Source of the DNA: Methylobacterium nodulans ORS 2060
Lineage (GTDB): Bacteria > Pseudomonadota > Alphaproteobacteria > Rhizobiales > Beijerinckiaceae
DNA: 64,000 bases
Assembly: GCF_000022085.1 (NCBI RefSeq)
Contig: NC_011894.1
Span: 7,487,001-7,551,000 of the forward strand
Direction of reading: 5' to 3'
The notes under the pieces were generated by a model that was given only the letters and a program-made list of their open reading frames with translations, ran no database searches and was not told where the DNA came from. This document shows, in pieces, positions 22,863 to 31,658 of the stretch; positions within the stretch are counted from its first letter, which is position 1; every line of letters starts with the position of its first letter. A program made the position numbers and the translations under genes.

Positions 22863-23398
22863 GGAGTTTCCCGTGTCGGGCGCGTGCGGCGCCGGGCTCG
22901 AACCATAGGTGCAGCCCGCCGCGCGGGCAACGTGGCCTCTCGGACGGCCGCCACCGTGACTTGTCTGCCACGCTTGTCCCGCGCGCGGTGCCGATTGCTC
23001 CCGCCGCAGGCTCGCGGCGGGCCGGACGGCAGCGCCGTCCGGCCTCTCGGAGGGGGAGCCGCCGCGCGTCGCGGGCCCAATGTGATCCACAACAAGCTGT
23101 TGAGGACATGTGGATTTCGGCGAGCCTCGGGGCCCGTTCGCCCGGCCGGGCCGTCGCTTGGCGCCCCCATCGCAGCGGTGCGCTCCGCCCCGACCGATGC
23201 GGGGAAAAGGGCCTCGCTGCGGCCGGGGACTCTTGCGCGGGGAACGGCCGCTCCTGTAGGTTCACCCCCGTCGCAGGCGCTGTCACGAAGCGGCGATCAC
23301 CAGCAGGATCGAAGGGGTTGGACGTGCGGCCACATGGCCGGGCGCAGGCGGTTGCGTGCGTCTCGACCTCTGGTGTGTGGGGGAAGTCGGAGGCGGCG
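22863..23398. other. 536-bp intergenic region between divergent eipB and gcrA
   Basis: No gene seen. It holds the promoters of both genes, a palindromic segment CCGGACGGCAGCGCCGTCCGG near 23021-23041 (two half-sites), the DnaA-box-like pair at 23083-23117, and one GANTC site (GACTC, 23227-23231), the CcrM methylation motif that GcrA reads. Confidence 0.6.
23083..23117. promoter_or_regulatory. Inverted pair of DnaA-box-like sites upstream of gcrA
   Basis: TGATCCACA (23083-23091, one mismatch from TTATCCACA) faces TGTGGATTT (23109-23117, two mismatches on the other strand). They lie about 290 bp before gcrA. In Caulobacter DnaA is known to activate gcrA transcription, which makes the position suggestive. 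Binding here is inference. Confidence 0.4.
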
Positions 23399-23929
23399 AT
23401 GACGGATGCGGGCCCGAGCTGGACGAAGGAACGGGTCGAACTCCTCAAGCGGCTCTGGGGGGAAGGACGCAGCGCGAGCCAGATTGCCGCCGAGATCGGG
23501 GGCGTGTCGCGCAATGCGGTGATCGGAAAGGTGCACAGGCTCGGTCTTGCCGGGCGCGTGCTGAGGTCGAACGGGGCGGCGCCCGCGCCGGCTCAACCCC
23601 GGCGAGCGGCGAGCGAGGAGGCGCGCGGCCCGAGCCCCGCGCCGATGCCGACCGTGGTGGCGCCGGCGCCCGCGCCTCTCGCGCTGGTGCGGCCGGAGAG
23701 CATCGCGCCGGCCGAGGTCGCCCTGCCGCTGTCGGAGCGCGTGACCATCATGGAACTGCGCGAGTTCATGTGCCGCTGGCCGATGGGCGATCCGTCCTCG
23801 CCGGATTTCCGCTTCTGCGGCGCCCGCTCGATCACGGGCTTGCCCTACTGCATGCACCACGCCCGCATCGCCTACCAGCCTGCCGCCGAGCGCAAGCGCA
23901 GCGACAGACGGGTCGTGGGCTTCCGGTAG
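23399..23929 (+). CDS. gcrA: Cell-cycle regulator GcrA
   Basis: 176-residue sigma-70 cofactor that activates promoters carrying methylated GANTC sites. The N-terminal DNA-binding helix-turn-helix is WTKERVELLKRLWGEGRSAS to RNAVIGKVHRLGLAGR (residues 6-52). A Pro/Ala-rich linker follows, and then the RNA polymerase sigma2-binding domain with CRWPMGDP, FRFCGA and YCMHHARIAY near 125-160. The frame is open to 22961, but homology begins at MTDAGPSWTKERV. The 'GGAGGCGGCG' just before the ATG is the likely ribosome binding site. Confidence 0.95.
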   Translation: MTDAGPSWTKERVELLKRLWGEGRSASQIAAEIGGVSRNAVIGKVHRLGLAGRVLRSNGAAPAPAQPRRAASEEARGPSPAPMPTVVAPAPAPLALVRPESIAPAEVALPLSERVTIMELREFMCRWPMGDPSSPDFRFCGARSITGLPYCMHHARIAYQPAAERKRSDRRVVGFR

Positions 23930-24115
23930 AGCCTAGTTCGACGAAGCGGCATCCACTTCATCGGCAAGGTGGCCGATCAGGAACCCGGATCGGCAGCCGG
24001 CCCATCGTGACCGGATGCCGGCTCAAGGTGACTGTCGCGGCGGAACGGGCCGTGCGTAGGAACGCCCCTCTCCCGTGGGGAGCGGCCTTCCTGTGCTCGG
24101 CTCGGCGGTGACGGC

Positions 24116-24820
24116 TCAGGCCGTGCCGTTGGCGAACATCTCGTCGAACGAATAGCCCGATCCCCTCACGGTGCGGATCGGGTCGGGACGGCGCGGCCGG
24201 TTGATGGCCTTGCGCAAGCGGCCGATATGCACGTCGACGGTGCGCTCGTCGATATAGACGTCGTGGCCCCAGACGCCATCGAGGAGCTGCTCCCGGGAGA
24301 AGACCCGGCCGGGGCTCTGCATCAGGAACTCGAGCAGCTTGAACTCCGTCGGGCCGAGATGGAGCTCGCGGCCCTCGCGCCTGACGCGATGGCTCACCCG
24401 GTCGAGCTCGATATCGCCCGCGACCAGGAGGTGCGCCACGTGGGCCGGCTTCGCGCGGCGCAGGAGCGCCCGCACCCGCGCCAGCAGTTCCGGCACCGAG
24501 AAGGGCTTGACGATGTAATCGTCGGCTCCCGTCGCGAGCCCGCGCACCCGGTCGCCCTCCTCGCCCCGCGCGGTCAGCATGATGATCGGCAGCCGCTCCG
24601 TCTCCCGGCGCGCCCGGATGCGGCGGCAGAGTTCGATCCCGGACAGGCCCGGCACCATCCAGTCGAGGAGGACGAGATCCGGGATCTGCTCGCGCAGCCG
24701 GATATCGGCCTCGTCGCCGCGGGCGACGGCATCGACCTCGAAGCCCTCGGCCTCGAGGTTGTAGCGAAGGAGGAGCGTCAGCGGCTCCTCGTCCTCGACG
24801 ATCAGGATCCTCGTACTCAT
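24116..24820 (-). CDS. phoB: Phosphate regulon response regulator
   Basis: 234-residue OmpR-family regulator. It has a receiver with Asp53-type acceptor (LVLLDWMVPGLSG), Thr/Lys switch residues (MLTARGEEGD, YIVKPFSVPEL), and a winged-helix DNA-binding domain (ELHLGPTEFKLLEFLM, VDVHIGRLRKAIN). Activated by PhoR (not in the window), it binds Pho boxes such as that at 29751-29783. It is the last gene of the pst operon, 25 bp after phoU, and converges on gcrA over a 186-bp gap without a clear terminator. Confidence 0.96.
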   Translation of the reverse strand: MSTRILIVEDEEPLTLLLRYNLEAEGFEVDAVARGDEADIRLREQIPDLVLLDWMVPGLSGIELCRRIRARRETERLPIIMLTARGEEGDRVRGLATGADDYIVKPFSVPELLARVRALLRRAKPAHVAHLLVAGDIELDRVSHRVRREGRELHLGPTEFKLLEFLMQSPGRVFSREQLLDGVWGHDVYIDERTVDVHIGRLRKAINRPRRPDPIRTVRGSGYSFDEMFANGTA

Positions 24821-24845
24821 GCAGAACGCTGGAACTCCGACAGGG

Positions 24846-25565
24846 TCACGCCTCCGGCTGCGGCGCCACCGTGGCGAAGCTCGACCGATCGTTCTTCGGC
24901 CGGTCCGTCGGCAGCGTCTCGCCGGTGACGAGGTAGTGGATTGTCTCGGCGATATTGGTGGTGTGGTCGCCGATCCGCTCGACGTTCTTGGCGCAGAACA
25001 GGAGATGCGTGCAGAAGCTGATGTTGCGCGGGTCCTCCATCATGTAGGTCAGGAGCTCGCGGAACAGTGAGGTGTAGAGGGCGTCGATGCCGCCGTCGCG
25101 CGCCCAGACATCGAGGGCGACGGTCACGTCCTGCGTGGCATAGGCGTCGAGCACGTCCTTGAGCTGCTCCTGCACGAGCTCGCTCATGTGCTGCACGCCG
25201 ACCACGACCTTCTGCGGCTGGGGCTGGTCGCTGATCGCTACGACCCGCTTGGCGATGTTCTTGGCGAGGTCGCCGATCCGCTCGAGATCGCCCGAGACCC
25301 GGATGGCCGAGATGGTCTCGCGCAGGTCGACGGCCATCGGCTGGCGCTTGGCGATGAGCAGGATCGCCCGCTCCTCGATCTCGCGCTGGAGCCCGTCGAG
25401 CCGGGAATCCGCGGCGATGACGGACTGGGCGAGGGTCGCGTCGCGCCGCACCAGGGCGTTGGCGGCATCCGCCATCATCTTCTCGCCGATCCCGCCCATC
25501 TCGGCGATGCTGCGGCGCAGGTTCTGCAGGTCCGTGTCGTAGGAACTGACGATATGGTCCGACAT
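24846..25565 (-). CDS. phoU: Phosphate signalling complex protein PhoU
   Basis: 239-residue all-helical protein of two three-helix bundles that couples the Pst transporter to PhoR and keeps the regulon off when phosphate is ample. Metal-binding signatures are visible in both halves (SGDLERIGDLAKNIAKR and CAKNVERIGDHTTNIAE). Start at 25565 (MSDHIVSSYD), downstream of a longer in-frame extension that lacks homology. It lies 122 bp after pstB. Confidence 0.96.
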   Translation of the reverse strand: MSDHIVSSYDTDLQNLRRSIAEMGGIGEKMMADAANALVRRDATLAQSVIAADSRLDGLQREIEERAILLIAKRQPMAVDLRETISAIRVSGDLERIGDLAKNIAKRVVAISDQPQPQKVVVGVQHMSELVQEQLKDVLDAYATQDVTVALDVWARDGGIDALYTSLFRELLTYMMEDPRNISFCTHLLFCAKNVERIGDHTTNIAETIHYLVTGETLPTDRPKNDRSSFATVAPQPEA

Positions 25566-25687
25566 GGCGCTGTCCCCGTTCGCAAGAGCATTGTCCGATG
25601 GCGTGTGCCGGTTCACCGCAGGCCATGCGGCACGGTCGGAGCCCGGATTCCGCCTCCGACCGGACCGGAGGCGGAATTGGCGGTCGA

Positions 25688-26500
25688 TCAACCGAACCGG
25701 CCGGTGATGTAGTCCTGAGTCTGGCGCTTGGCCGGGTTCATGAACAGCCGGTTGGTCGGCCCGAACTCGATCAGCTCCCCCAGATACATGAAGGCGGTGA
25801 ACTGCGAGATGCGGGCCGCCTGCTGCATGTTGTGGGTGACGATGGCGATGGTGAACTCGCCGCGCAGCTGCTCGATCAGCTCCTCGATGCGCCCGGTCGA
25901 GATCGGGTCGAGCGCCGAGGTCGGCTCGTCGAACAGGATCACCTCGGGGCGCTGGGCCACCGTGCGGGCGATGCAGAGGCGCTGCTGCTGGCCGCCGGAC
26001 AGGCCCATGCCGGATTGCTTGAGCTTGTCCTTCACCTCGTCCCAGAGCGCCGCCTTGCGCAGGGCCTCCTCGACGCGGGTGTCGAGGTCGGCCCTGCTCA
26101 GGCGCTCGTAGAGCCGGATGCCGAAGGCGATGTTGTCGTAGATCGACATCGGGAAGGGCGTCGGCTTCTGGAACACCATGCCGACGCGGGCGCGCAGCTC
26201 GTTGAGGTCGATCGACGAGTCGAGGATGTTGCGCCCGTCGAGCAGGATCTCTCCATCCGCGCGCTGCTCCGGATAGAGGCTGTAGATCCGGTTGAAGGTG
26301 CGCAGCAGGGTGGACTTGCCGCAGCCGGACGGGCCGATCAGGGCGGTGACCTGCCGGTCATGGAAGTTGAGATTGATGTTCTTCAGGCCGTGGAAGGTGT
26401 TGTAGTAGAAGTTCAGGTTCTTGACGGCGATGCGGATCGGCGCGGATTCATCGGCGGAGCTCGGTCCGACGATCGGAGCGGCGGTGGCAGGGGCGCTCAT
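25688..26500 (-). CDS. pstB: Phosphate ABC transporter ATP-binding protein
   Basis: 270-residue ABC ATPase that powers PstCA. Walker A is GPSGCGKST (about residues 55-63), the Q-loop is [15 protein letters not shown], the signature is [13 protein letters not shown], Walker B is [13 protein letters not shown] and the switch His is in VTHNMQQA. The first 25 residues are Ala/Pro-rich and precede the domain. The frame is open far upstream, but the family starts after MSAPATA. It lies 29 bp after pstA. Confidence 0.97.
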   Translation of the reverse strand: MSAPATAAPIVGPSSADESAPIRIAVKNLNFYYNTFHGLKNINLNFHDRQVTALIGPSGCGKSTLLRTFNRIYSLYPEQRADGEILLDGRNILDSSIDLNELRARVGMVFQKPTPFPMSIYDNIAFGIRLYERLSRADLDTRVEEALRKAALWDEVKDKLKQSGMGLSGGQQQRLCIARTVAQRPEVILFDEPTSALDPISTGRIEELIEQLRGEFTIAIVTHNMQQAARISQFTAFMYLGELIEFGPTNRLFMNPAKRQTQDYITGRFG

Positions 26501-26529
26501 CGGGGTTCTCCGGAAGCTCGGCGGCGGGA

Positions 26530-27468
26530 TCAGCGGCTCTTGCCGCCTTGCAGGAAGACGCGGGCCACGATCGACAGGCCCAGGATGGTGATGGTGATGA
26601 GGAGCGCCCCGGCCCAGGCGAGCTGGCGCCAGTTCTCGTAGGGCGAGAGGGCGAACTGGTAGATCATCACCGGCAGGTTGGCGATGCCGCCCATCAGGTT
26701 GGCGCTGAACCAGGAATTGTTGTTGAGCGCGGTGAAGAGGAGCGGCGCGGTCTCGCCGGCGATGCGGGCGAGCGCGAGCAGGATGCCGGTGACGATGCCG
26801 GCCTGCGCGGCCTTCCAGCTCACGGCCCGGATCACGATCGACGCAGGCGCGCCGAGCGCCGCCCCGGCCTCGCGCAGGCTGCTCGGCACGAGGCGCAGCA
26901 TGTCCTCGGTGGTGCGCACGATCACCGGCGTCGCGATGATGGCGAGCGCCACGCCCCCGGCCCAGCCCGAATAGCCGCCCATGGTGCGGACCATCACCGT
27001 GTAGACGAAGAGGCCGATCAGGATCGAGGGGGCGGAGAGCAGGATGTCGTTGAGGAAGCGGATCAGGTCGGCGAGCTTCGAGGTCCGGCCGTACTCGGCG
27101 AGGTAGGTCCCGGCCAGCACCCCGATCGGCGTCGCCACGACGATGCCGATCAGCGTCATGATCAGGCTGCCCAGGATGGCGTTGGCGATGCCGCCGCCCT
27201 GCGAGCCGGGACCCGGCGTCACCTCGGTGAACAGGGCCGGCGAGAAGCCGCGCAGGCCCTCGACGATCAGCATGACCAGGATCGAGCCGAGCACGATGGC
27301 CCCGAGCACCGTCGCGACCGTGCACAGCACGACCAGCAGGCGGTCGGCGGTGCGCCGGCCGGCGCGCACGCGGCCCCAGGCCTGCACGGCCGGGGCGGCG
27401 CCGTGGCCTGCAGGAGCTTCACCTGCCGAGCTTCGGCCTGCCGGGGCGAGGGTGGTCCGGGCGTCCAT
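26530..27468 (-). CDS. pstA: Phosphate ABC transporter permease PstA
   Basis: 312-residue inner-membrane permease with six predicted helices. The EAA-type loop ([17 protein letters not shown]) contacts PstB, and the start of the core region is [22 protein letters not shown] 40-residue hydrophilic N-terminal extension precedes the first helix ([18 protein letters not shown]). The ATG at 27468 was preferred because upstream codons belong to pstC-derived shadow sequence. It lies 23 bp after pstC. Confidence 0.95.
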   Translation of the reverse strand: MDARTTLAPAGRSSAGEAPAGHGAAPAVQAWGRVRAGRRTADRLLVVLCTVATVLGAIVLGSILVMLIVEGLRGFSPALFTEVTPGPGSQGGGIANAILGSLIMTLIGIVVATPIGVLAGTYLAEYGRTSKLADLIRFLNDILLSAPSILIGLFVYTVMVRTMGGYSGWAGGVALAIIATPVIVRTTEDMLRLVPSSLREAGAALGAPASIVIRAVSWKAAQAGIVTGILLALARIAGETAPLLFTALNNNSWFSANLMGGIANLPVMIYQFALSPYENWRQLAWAGALLITITILGLSIVARVFLQGGKSR

Positions 27469-27491
27469 GGGAGGGGCTCCGTCGCGGGGGA

Positions 27492-28466
27492 TCAGGACAC
27501 CTTCACGCGGCGCACGAGCAGCCGGGCGACGATGAGCACGATGAAGGTGATGACGAACAGGATGCAGCCGAGCGCGAGCAACGCATGGAGCTGCATCCCG
27601 TCGGCCTCGTTGAACTCGTTGGCGATGCGCGAGGCGATGGTCGAGCCCGGGTCGAAGATCGAGGCCGAGAGCCGGTTGGCGTTGCCGATCACGAAGGTCA
27701 CCGCCATGGTCTCGCCGAGGGCGCGGCCGAGGCCCAGCATGATGGCGCCGATGATCGAGACCGAGGCCTGCGGGATCAGCACGTGGCGCACCACCTCCCA
27801 GGTGGTGCAGCCGATGCCGTAGGCGCTCTCGCGCAGCACGGTCGGGATCTGGTCGAGCATGTCGCGGGTGATCGAGGCCACGAAGGGCACGATCATGATG
27901 GCGAGGATGATGCCGGCGGTGAGCACGCCGACGCCGGAGGGCACCTGCGCGTAGAGCAGCGTGCCGACGATGGGCAGGCCCTCGACGAGGTTCGAGACCG
28001 GCACCTGCACGAAGCGGGCGAAGAGCGGCGCGAAGACGAACAGGCCCCACATGCCGTAGATGATGCTCGGCACCGAGGCGAGGAGCTCGATCGTCATCGC
28101 CACCGGCTTGCGCGCCCAGCCGGGGCAGAGCTGCGTGAGGTAGATCGCGATGCCGAGCGAGATCGGCACGCCGATCAGCAGGGCGAGCAGCGCGGAGACG
28201 AGGGTGCCGATGATGGCGACGAGCGCGCCGAACTCCTCGCGCCCGACATTCCAGGCGCTCGAGGTGATGAAGCCCGGCCCGAAGGTCTGGAAGGCCGGCC
28301 ATCCGCCATAGACGATCGAGCCGAGGATGCCCGCGAGAACCAGCAGCACCAGGAGCGCCGAGCCGAGCGAAGCGGCCTGGAAGAGGCGGTCCGCCACAGG
28401 GCTCGGCGCTCTGCGCGCGGCCTTCGGGTCGGAGGCGAGAGCGGCGTGTTCGGACAACGCGACCAT
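27492..28466 (-). CDS. pstC: Phosphate ABC transporter permease PstC
   Basis: 324-residue inner-membrane permease partner of PstA. It has six predicted helices, [19 protein letters not shown] in the periplasmic-loop region, and a cytoplasmic coupling loop with [16 protein letters not shown] followed by [19 protein letters not shown]. The cytoplasmic N-terminus contains two basic stretches. It lies 140 bp after pstS, a gap that holds half of an interspersed repeat hairpin. Confidence 0.96.
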   Translation of the reverse strand: MVALSEHAALASDPKAARRAPSPVADRLFQAASLGSALLVLLVLAGILGSIVYGGWPAFQTFGPGFITSSAWNVGREEFGALVAIIGTLVSALLALLIGVPISLGIAIYLTQLCPGWARKPVAMTIELLASVPSIIYGMWGLFVFAPLFARFVQVPVSNLVEGLPIVGTLLYAQVPSGVGVLTAGIILAIMIVPFVASITRDMLDQIPTVLRESAYGIGCTTWEVVRHVLIPQASVSIIGAIMLGLGRALGETMAVTFVIGNANRLSASIFDPGSTIASRIANEFNEADGMQLHALLALGCILFVITFIVLIVARLLVRRVKVS

Positions 28467-28535
28467 CCGGATTTCCCTAAACTGGACCGCCTTAGCGTGC
28501 CGGGCAGAGCGACGCGAGTGGGTGATGGGGATCGG

Positions 28536-28590
28536 TCTGAACAGGAGGATCTCCTCACCCGCTTGGGGAGAGGGGATCCGCGCCGGTCAT
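28536..28590. repeat. Fragment of the CTCTCCC-tail interspersed repeat
   Basis: The segment around AGGAGGATCTCCTCACCC and TTGGGGAGAGGGGATCC resembles the arm sequence of the copies at 8264 and 54275, without a clear head. It lies in the pstS-pstC gap, where it could form an attenuating or mRNA-stabilising hairpin. Confidence 0.45.
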
Positions 28591-28606
28591 GATCGGGGAA
28601 GCCGGA

Positions 28607-29647
28607 TCACAGCCCCAAGACGGGCTTGCCGTCCTTGCCGGTGACCTTCTTCCACTCCTCCTGGACGAGGCCGACGACATTGTCGGGCAGCGGCACGTAG
28701 TCGAGCTCGCTGGCGAGCTTGTCGCCGTGCTTGTAGGCCCAGCCGAAGAACTTCAGCACCTCGGCGGCGCGGGCCGGGTCGTTGGGGGATTTCGGGATCA
28801 GGATGAAGGTCGCGGCGGTGATCGGCCAGGCCTTCTCGCCGGCCTGGTTGGTCAGCGCGATGCCGAAGCCCGGCATGGCCTTCCAATCGGCATTCGCGGC
28901 GGCGGCCTGGAAGGACTCGTCACCCGGCTGCGGGAACTGGCCGGCCTTGTTCTGCAGCAGGATCACCGGCAGGTTGTTCTGCTTGGCGTAGGCGTATTCG
29001 ACGTAGCCGATCGCGTTCGGCACCTGCTTGACGACGGCGGTGACGCCCTCGTTCCCCTTGCCGCCCTGGCCGACCGGCCAGCTCACCGTCGTCGAGGCGC
29101 CGAATTCCTTCTTCCAGTCGGCCGACACGTCCGACAGGTAGGTGGTGAAGATGTTCGTGGTGCCCGAGGCGTCGGAGCGGTAGACCGGCGTGATCACCGC
29201 GTCGGGGAGCTTCACGCTCTCGTTCAGCTTGGCGATCTTCGGGTCGGACCACTTCTTGATCTTGCCGGAATAGATCTCGGCCAGGAGCTCGCCGGTGAGC
29301 TTGACCTCGCCGGTCTTGACGCCCGGGACGTTCACCACCGCGACGACGCCGCCCATGACGGTCGGGAACTGCACGAGACCGTCCTTCTCGAGGGCCTCGC
29401 CCTTCAGCGGGGCGTCGGTCGCGCCGAAATCGACCGTGCGCGCCTGGATCTGCTTGATCCCGCCGCCGGAGCCGATCGACTGGTAGTTGAGGCCGACATT
29501 GGCCTCCTTGCGATACGCCTCGGCCCACTTCGAGTAGACCGGGAACGGGAAGGTGGCGCCAGCGCCCGTGATGTCGGCAGCCAGGGCGGCCGTGGCGATC
29601 TGGGCGGTCGCAAGCCCGATGGCGAGCGCGGTGGAGAAGGGTCTCAC
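28607..29647 (-). CDS. pstS: Phosphate ABC transporter substrate-binding protein
   Basis: 346-residue periplasmic phosphate receptor. A cleavable signal peptide (MRPFSTALAIGLATAQIATA, cut near ALAAD) is followed by the conserved start of the mature protein ITGAGATFPFPVYSKW. Ligand loops are SGGGIKQI, DFGATDAPL and YRSDASGTTNIF. It is first in pstSCAB-phoU-phoB and directly controlled by the Pho box about 105 bp upstream. No phoR is adjacent. Confidence 0.97.
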   Translation of the reverse strand: MRPFSTALAIGLATAQIATAALAADITGAGATFPFPVYSKWAEAYRKEANVGLNYQSIGSGGGIKQIQARTVDFGATDAPLKGEALEKDGLVQFPTVMGGVVAVVNVPGVKTGEVKLTGELLAEIYSGKIKKWSDPKIAKLNESVKLPDAVITPVYRSDASGTTNIFTTYLSDVSADWKKEFGASTTVSWPVGQGGKGNEGVTAVVKQVPNAIGYVEYAYAKQNNLPVILLQNKAGQFPQPGDESFQAAAANADWKAMPGFGIALTNQAGEKAWPITAATFILIPKSPNDPARAAEVLKFFGWAYKHGDKLASELDYVPLPDNVVGLVQEEWKKVTGKDGKPVLGL

Positions 29648-29750
29648 TAAAACTCTCCGTGTTCCTGGCGATCTGTCGCGCGGCCGAAGCTTGACCTTTC
29701 GTCAAACTGTCCATCGCGGTGGGACGGGTAGCCCCGCAACGACGCCGCCC

Positions 29751-29783
29751 CTATGTCAGTTGCATGACGGTTCGATGACGCCC
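29751..29783 (-). promoter_or_regulatory. Pho box (three 11-bp units) upstream of pstS
   Basis: Read towards pstS (minus strand), the units are CGTCATCGAAC, CGTCATGCAAC and TGACATAG, spaced 11 bp apart. This matches the PhoB-binding repeat (TGTCA-like heptamer plus 4 bp). The box ends about 100 bp before the pstS start. Confidence 0.75.
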
Positions 29784-29908
29784 CGGGCCGGCGGGAGCGC
29801 GGCGCGGCGACGCCCGCGGGGTTAAGTCGCGCGCGGGATTGCGACTCTCCAGGGGCCTTGCGCGTTAATCCTCCGGTGGCAACACGGGAGCAGCCGAGGA
29901 TTCCCGCC

Positions 29909-30163
29909 GTGCAAGAGGCGACGACCGAGATCGGAAACGGGCAAGATCCGGAGCGCGCGGCCCTGCTCGCGCTCCATGCGGAGCGCGAGTCGCTGGAGCG
30001 CCGACTCACGCTGGCACGCCAGCAACGCCTCTACCTGTCGGATCCGGACGCCATCGCGGCCGCTCAGGCCGAGGAGCGGGAGCTTCTCCAGCATCTCGAC
30101 CGCCTTCTGACGCGGATCCGCGCGGCGGAGTACCGGAGCCGGCCCGGCGGACGGTCCTGGTAG
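29909..30163 (+). CDS. Small hypothetical coiled-coil protein
   Basis: 84 codons from a GTG at 29909 with AGGA 8 bp upstream. The predicted product is almost wholly helical and charged (ALHAERESLERRLTLARQQR, AQAEERELLQHLDRLLTR), consistent with a short coiled coil. I do not recognise a family. It lies divergent to pstS and upstream of the sigma factor gene. The codon pattern looks coding, but the protein could be a chance ORF in GC-rich DNA. Confidence 0.4.
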   Translation: MQEATTEIGNGQDPERAALLALHAERESLERRLTLARQQRLYLSDPDAIAAAQAEERELLQHLDRLLTRIRAAEYRSRPGGRSW

Positions 30164-30183
30164 GGCCGATCCGACCCGGGGCG

Positions 30184-30209
30184 GGAACCTTGACCGTGCT
30201 CCGGCCGTT
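30184..30209 (+). promoter_or_regulatory. EcfG-type general stress promoter
   Basis: GGAAC (30184-30188), exactly 17 bp, then CGTT (30206-30209). This equals the alphaproteobacterial general-stress sigma consensus. It lies about 270 bp before the sigma gene, pointing to autoregulation with a long leader. The rest of 30164-30479 holds no gene that I can support. Confidence 0.6.
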
Positions 30210-30479
30210 GCCCAGGGCGCGCGGCCTCCCTGTGGGGCTCCGCCGGTCATGCGTGGGAGGAGCCGATGGCGATCGATGCGGATCAGGCCGGGGACACGAT
30301 CCCGAGTGGCGCGCCGCTCGCGGCGGAAGGCGGGATGCCGCGCCGCTCGGACGCCTGAGGCGCATTCGGGCGGCGATGCACGGCCGCTCCCTCCCACCCC
30401 ACCGCGTGCGGCCGGCCGCTGCGATGTCTCCCACCGTTCCGTCCGGCCCTCACATCCACCTGTCGAGAGTTACCCAGTC

Positions 30480-31202
30480 ATGCTCTATCCGAACGCCGCC
30501 GCTGCAACCTCGGCCGAGGCCAAGCCCTCCCTGCCCTCCGCCGTGCAGCAGCATCTCGGCCGGCACCTGCGGGACGCCTACGCGGCGATCGAGACCACGA
30601 TCCCGGACGGTTTCCTGGCGCTGATCGAGCGGCTCGAGGCAGCGCTCACCGAGCAGGGCCGCACCGTCGAGCCGGAATTCCGCGACGGCCTGCTCGCCGC
30701 CCTGCCCTCGCTGCGGGCCTTCGCGCTCTCGCTCACCAACAACGCCGCCCGGGCGGACGACCTCGTCCAGGACACGATCCTGCGGGCTTGGCAGAACCAG
30801 CACCGCTTCCAGCCCGGCACCAACCTCAATGCGTGGCTGTTCACCATCCTGCGCAACGCCTTCTACTCGGAGCAGCGCAAGCGCATGCGCGAGGTGCAGG
30901 ACGAGGACGGCTCCTATGCGGCCCGCCTGTTCACGGCGCCCGATCAGGGCCACCGGCTCGACGTGCAGGATCTGCGCGCGGGTCTTGCCAAGCTTCCGCC
31001 GGACCAGCGGGAGGCGCTGATCCTCGTGGGGGCCGAGGGGCTGTCCTACGAGGAGGTCGCCCGCATCTGCGGCGTCGCCATCGGGACCATCAAGAGCCGG
31101 GTCAACCGCGCCCGCAACCGGCTCGCGGACCTGCTCGGCTACACCGACGACGACCTGAGTTCCGACCGGATGATCCAGTCCGCAATGAGCGAGAGCGCCT
31201 GA
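30480..31202 (+). CDS. ecfG: ECF sigma factor of the EcfG (ECF15) general stress response type
   Basis: 240-residue ECF sigma factor. Region 2 (LLAALPSLRAFALSL, DDLVQDTILRAWQN, NLNAWLFTILRNAFYS) and region 4 (LPPDQREALILVGAEGLSYE, IKSRVNRARNRLADLLG) match the EcfG class released from NepR by phosphorylated PhyR. The first 70 residues are an extension not needed for a minimal ECF factor. The start at 30480 has only a weak ribosome binding site. A NepR-like gene converges from the other side. Which EcfG paralogue this is cannot be told from one locus. Confidence 0.88.
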   Translation: MLYPNAAAATSAEAKPSLPSAVQQHLGRHLRDAYAAIETTIPDGFLALIERLEAALTEQGRTVEPEFRDGLLAALPSLRAFALSLTNNAARADDLVQDTILRAWQNQHRFQPGTNLNAWLFTILRNAFYSEQRKRMREVQDEDGSYAARLFTAPDQGHRLDVQDLRAGLAKLPPDQREALILVGAEGLSYEEVARICGVAIGTIKSRVNRARNRLADLLGYTDDDLSSDRMIQSAMSESA

Positions 31203-31235
31203 TTCCGGCGCCGCGCAGGCCCGGCCGGCGCGAAA

Positions 31236-31271
31236 CGAGAAACCCCTCTCCCACCGGAGAGGGGTTTCTCG
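31236..31271. terminator. Bidirectional terminator between ecfG and nepR (repeat-derived hairpin)
   Basis: A 16-bp perfect stem CGAGAAACCCCTCTCC / GGAGAGGGGTTTCTCG with loop CACC. The core CCCCTCTCC...GGAGAGGGG is the same as in the interspersed repeats at 8264, 12106 and 54275. It overlaps the nepR stop region closely (nepR ends at 31276). Confidence 0.7.
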
Positions 31272-31275
31272 TCCG

Positions 31276-31476
31276 TCAGCGCGAACGCTGCAGCTCCCGC
31301 TCCCGGTGGCGAAGCCGCAGCAGCAGCTGGATCTGATCGGAGGGCAGCGGGAGGCCGTCCGTCGTCGTCTCGTAGAAGGCCCGCAGAACCTGTCCCAGTC
31401 GCCGCTGGATCTCGGCTCCCAGGAACGGCAGCCGGCGGTCGGGCGTCATGTCCGGCGTCACGGCGTCCTGATTCAT
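31276..31476 (-). CDS. nepR: NepR-like anti-sigma factor
   Basis: 66-residue protein with the two short helices of NepR: IQRRLGQVLRAFYETT and LPSDQIQLLLRLRHRE, resembling the family pattern IGxxLRxxYxxxxxEPxPxxxxxLL. NepR holds EcfG sigma factors inactive until phospho-PhyR titrates it. AAGGGGA lies 6 bp before the ATG. It is convergent with the EcfG-type gene rather than directly upstream of it in one operon. The call rests on this pattern and on context; no PhyR is in view. Confidence 0.75.
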   Translation of the reverse strand: MNQDAVTPDMTPDRRLPFLGAEIQRRLGQVLRAFYETTTDGLPLPSDQIQLLLRLRHRERELQRSR

Positions 31477-31658
31477 CGCGATCCCCTTGCGCAGTCAGGG
31501 ACTCCGGCAACGGGGAGCCCGCTCGCGAGCACCGAGGATCGGTCCGCATGGTAAAGAACGGGTAAATTTCGGCTTTCATTCACCATGACGCGCGGGCGCG
31601 AGGCCGGGCGCGAATCATCGAGCGGGAGCTTAACCGTTCGTTCCGGCCCGTCCAGCGG

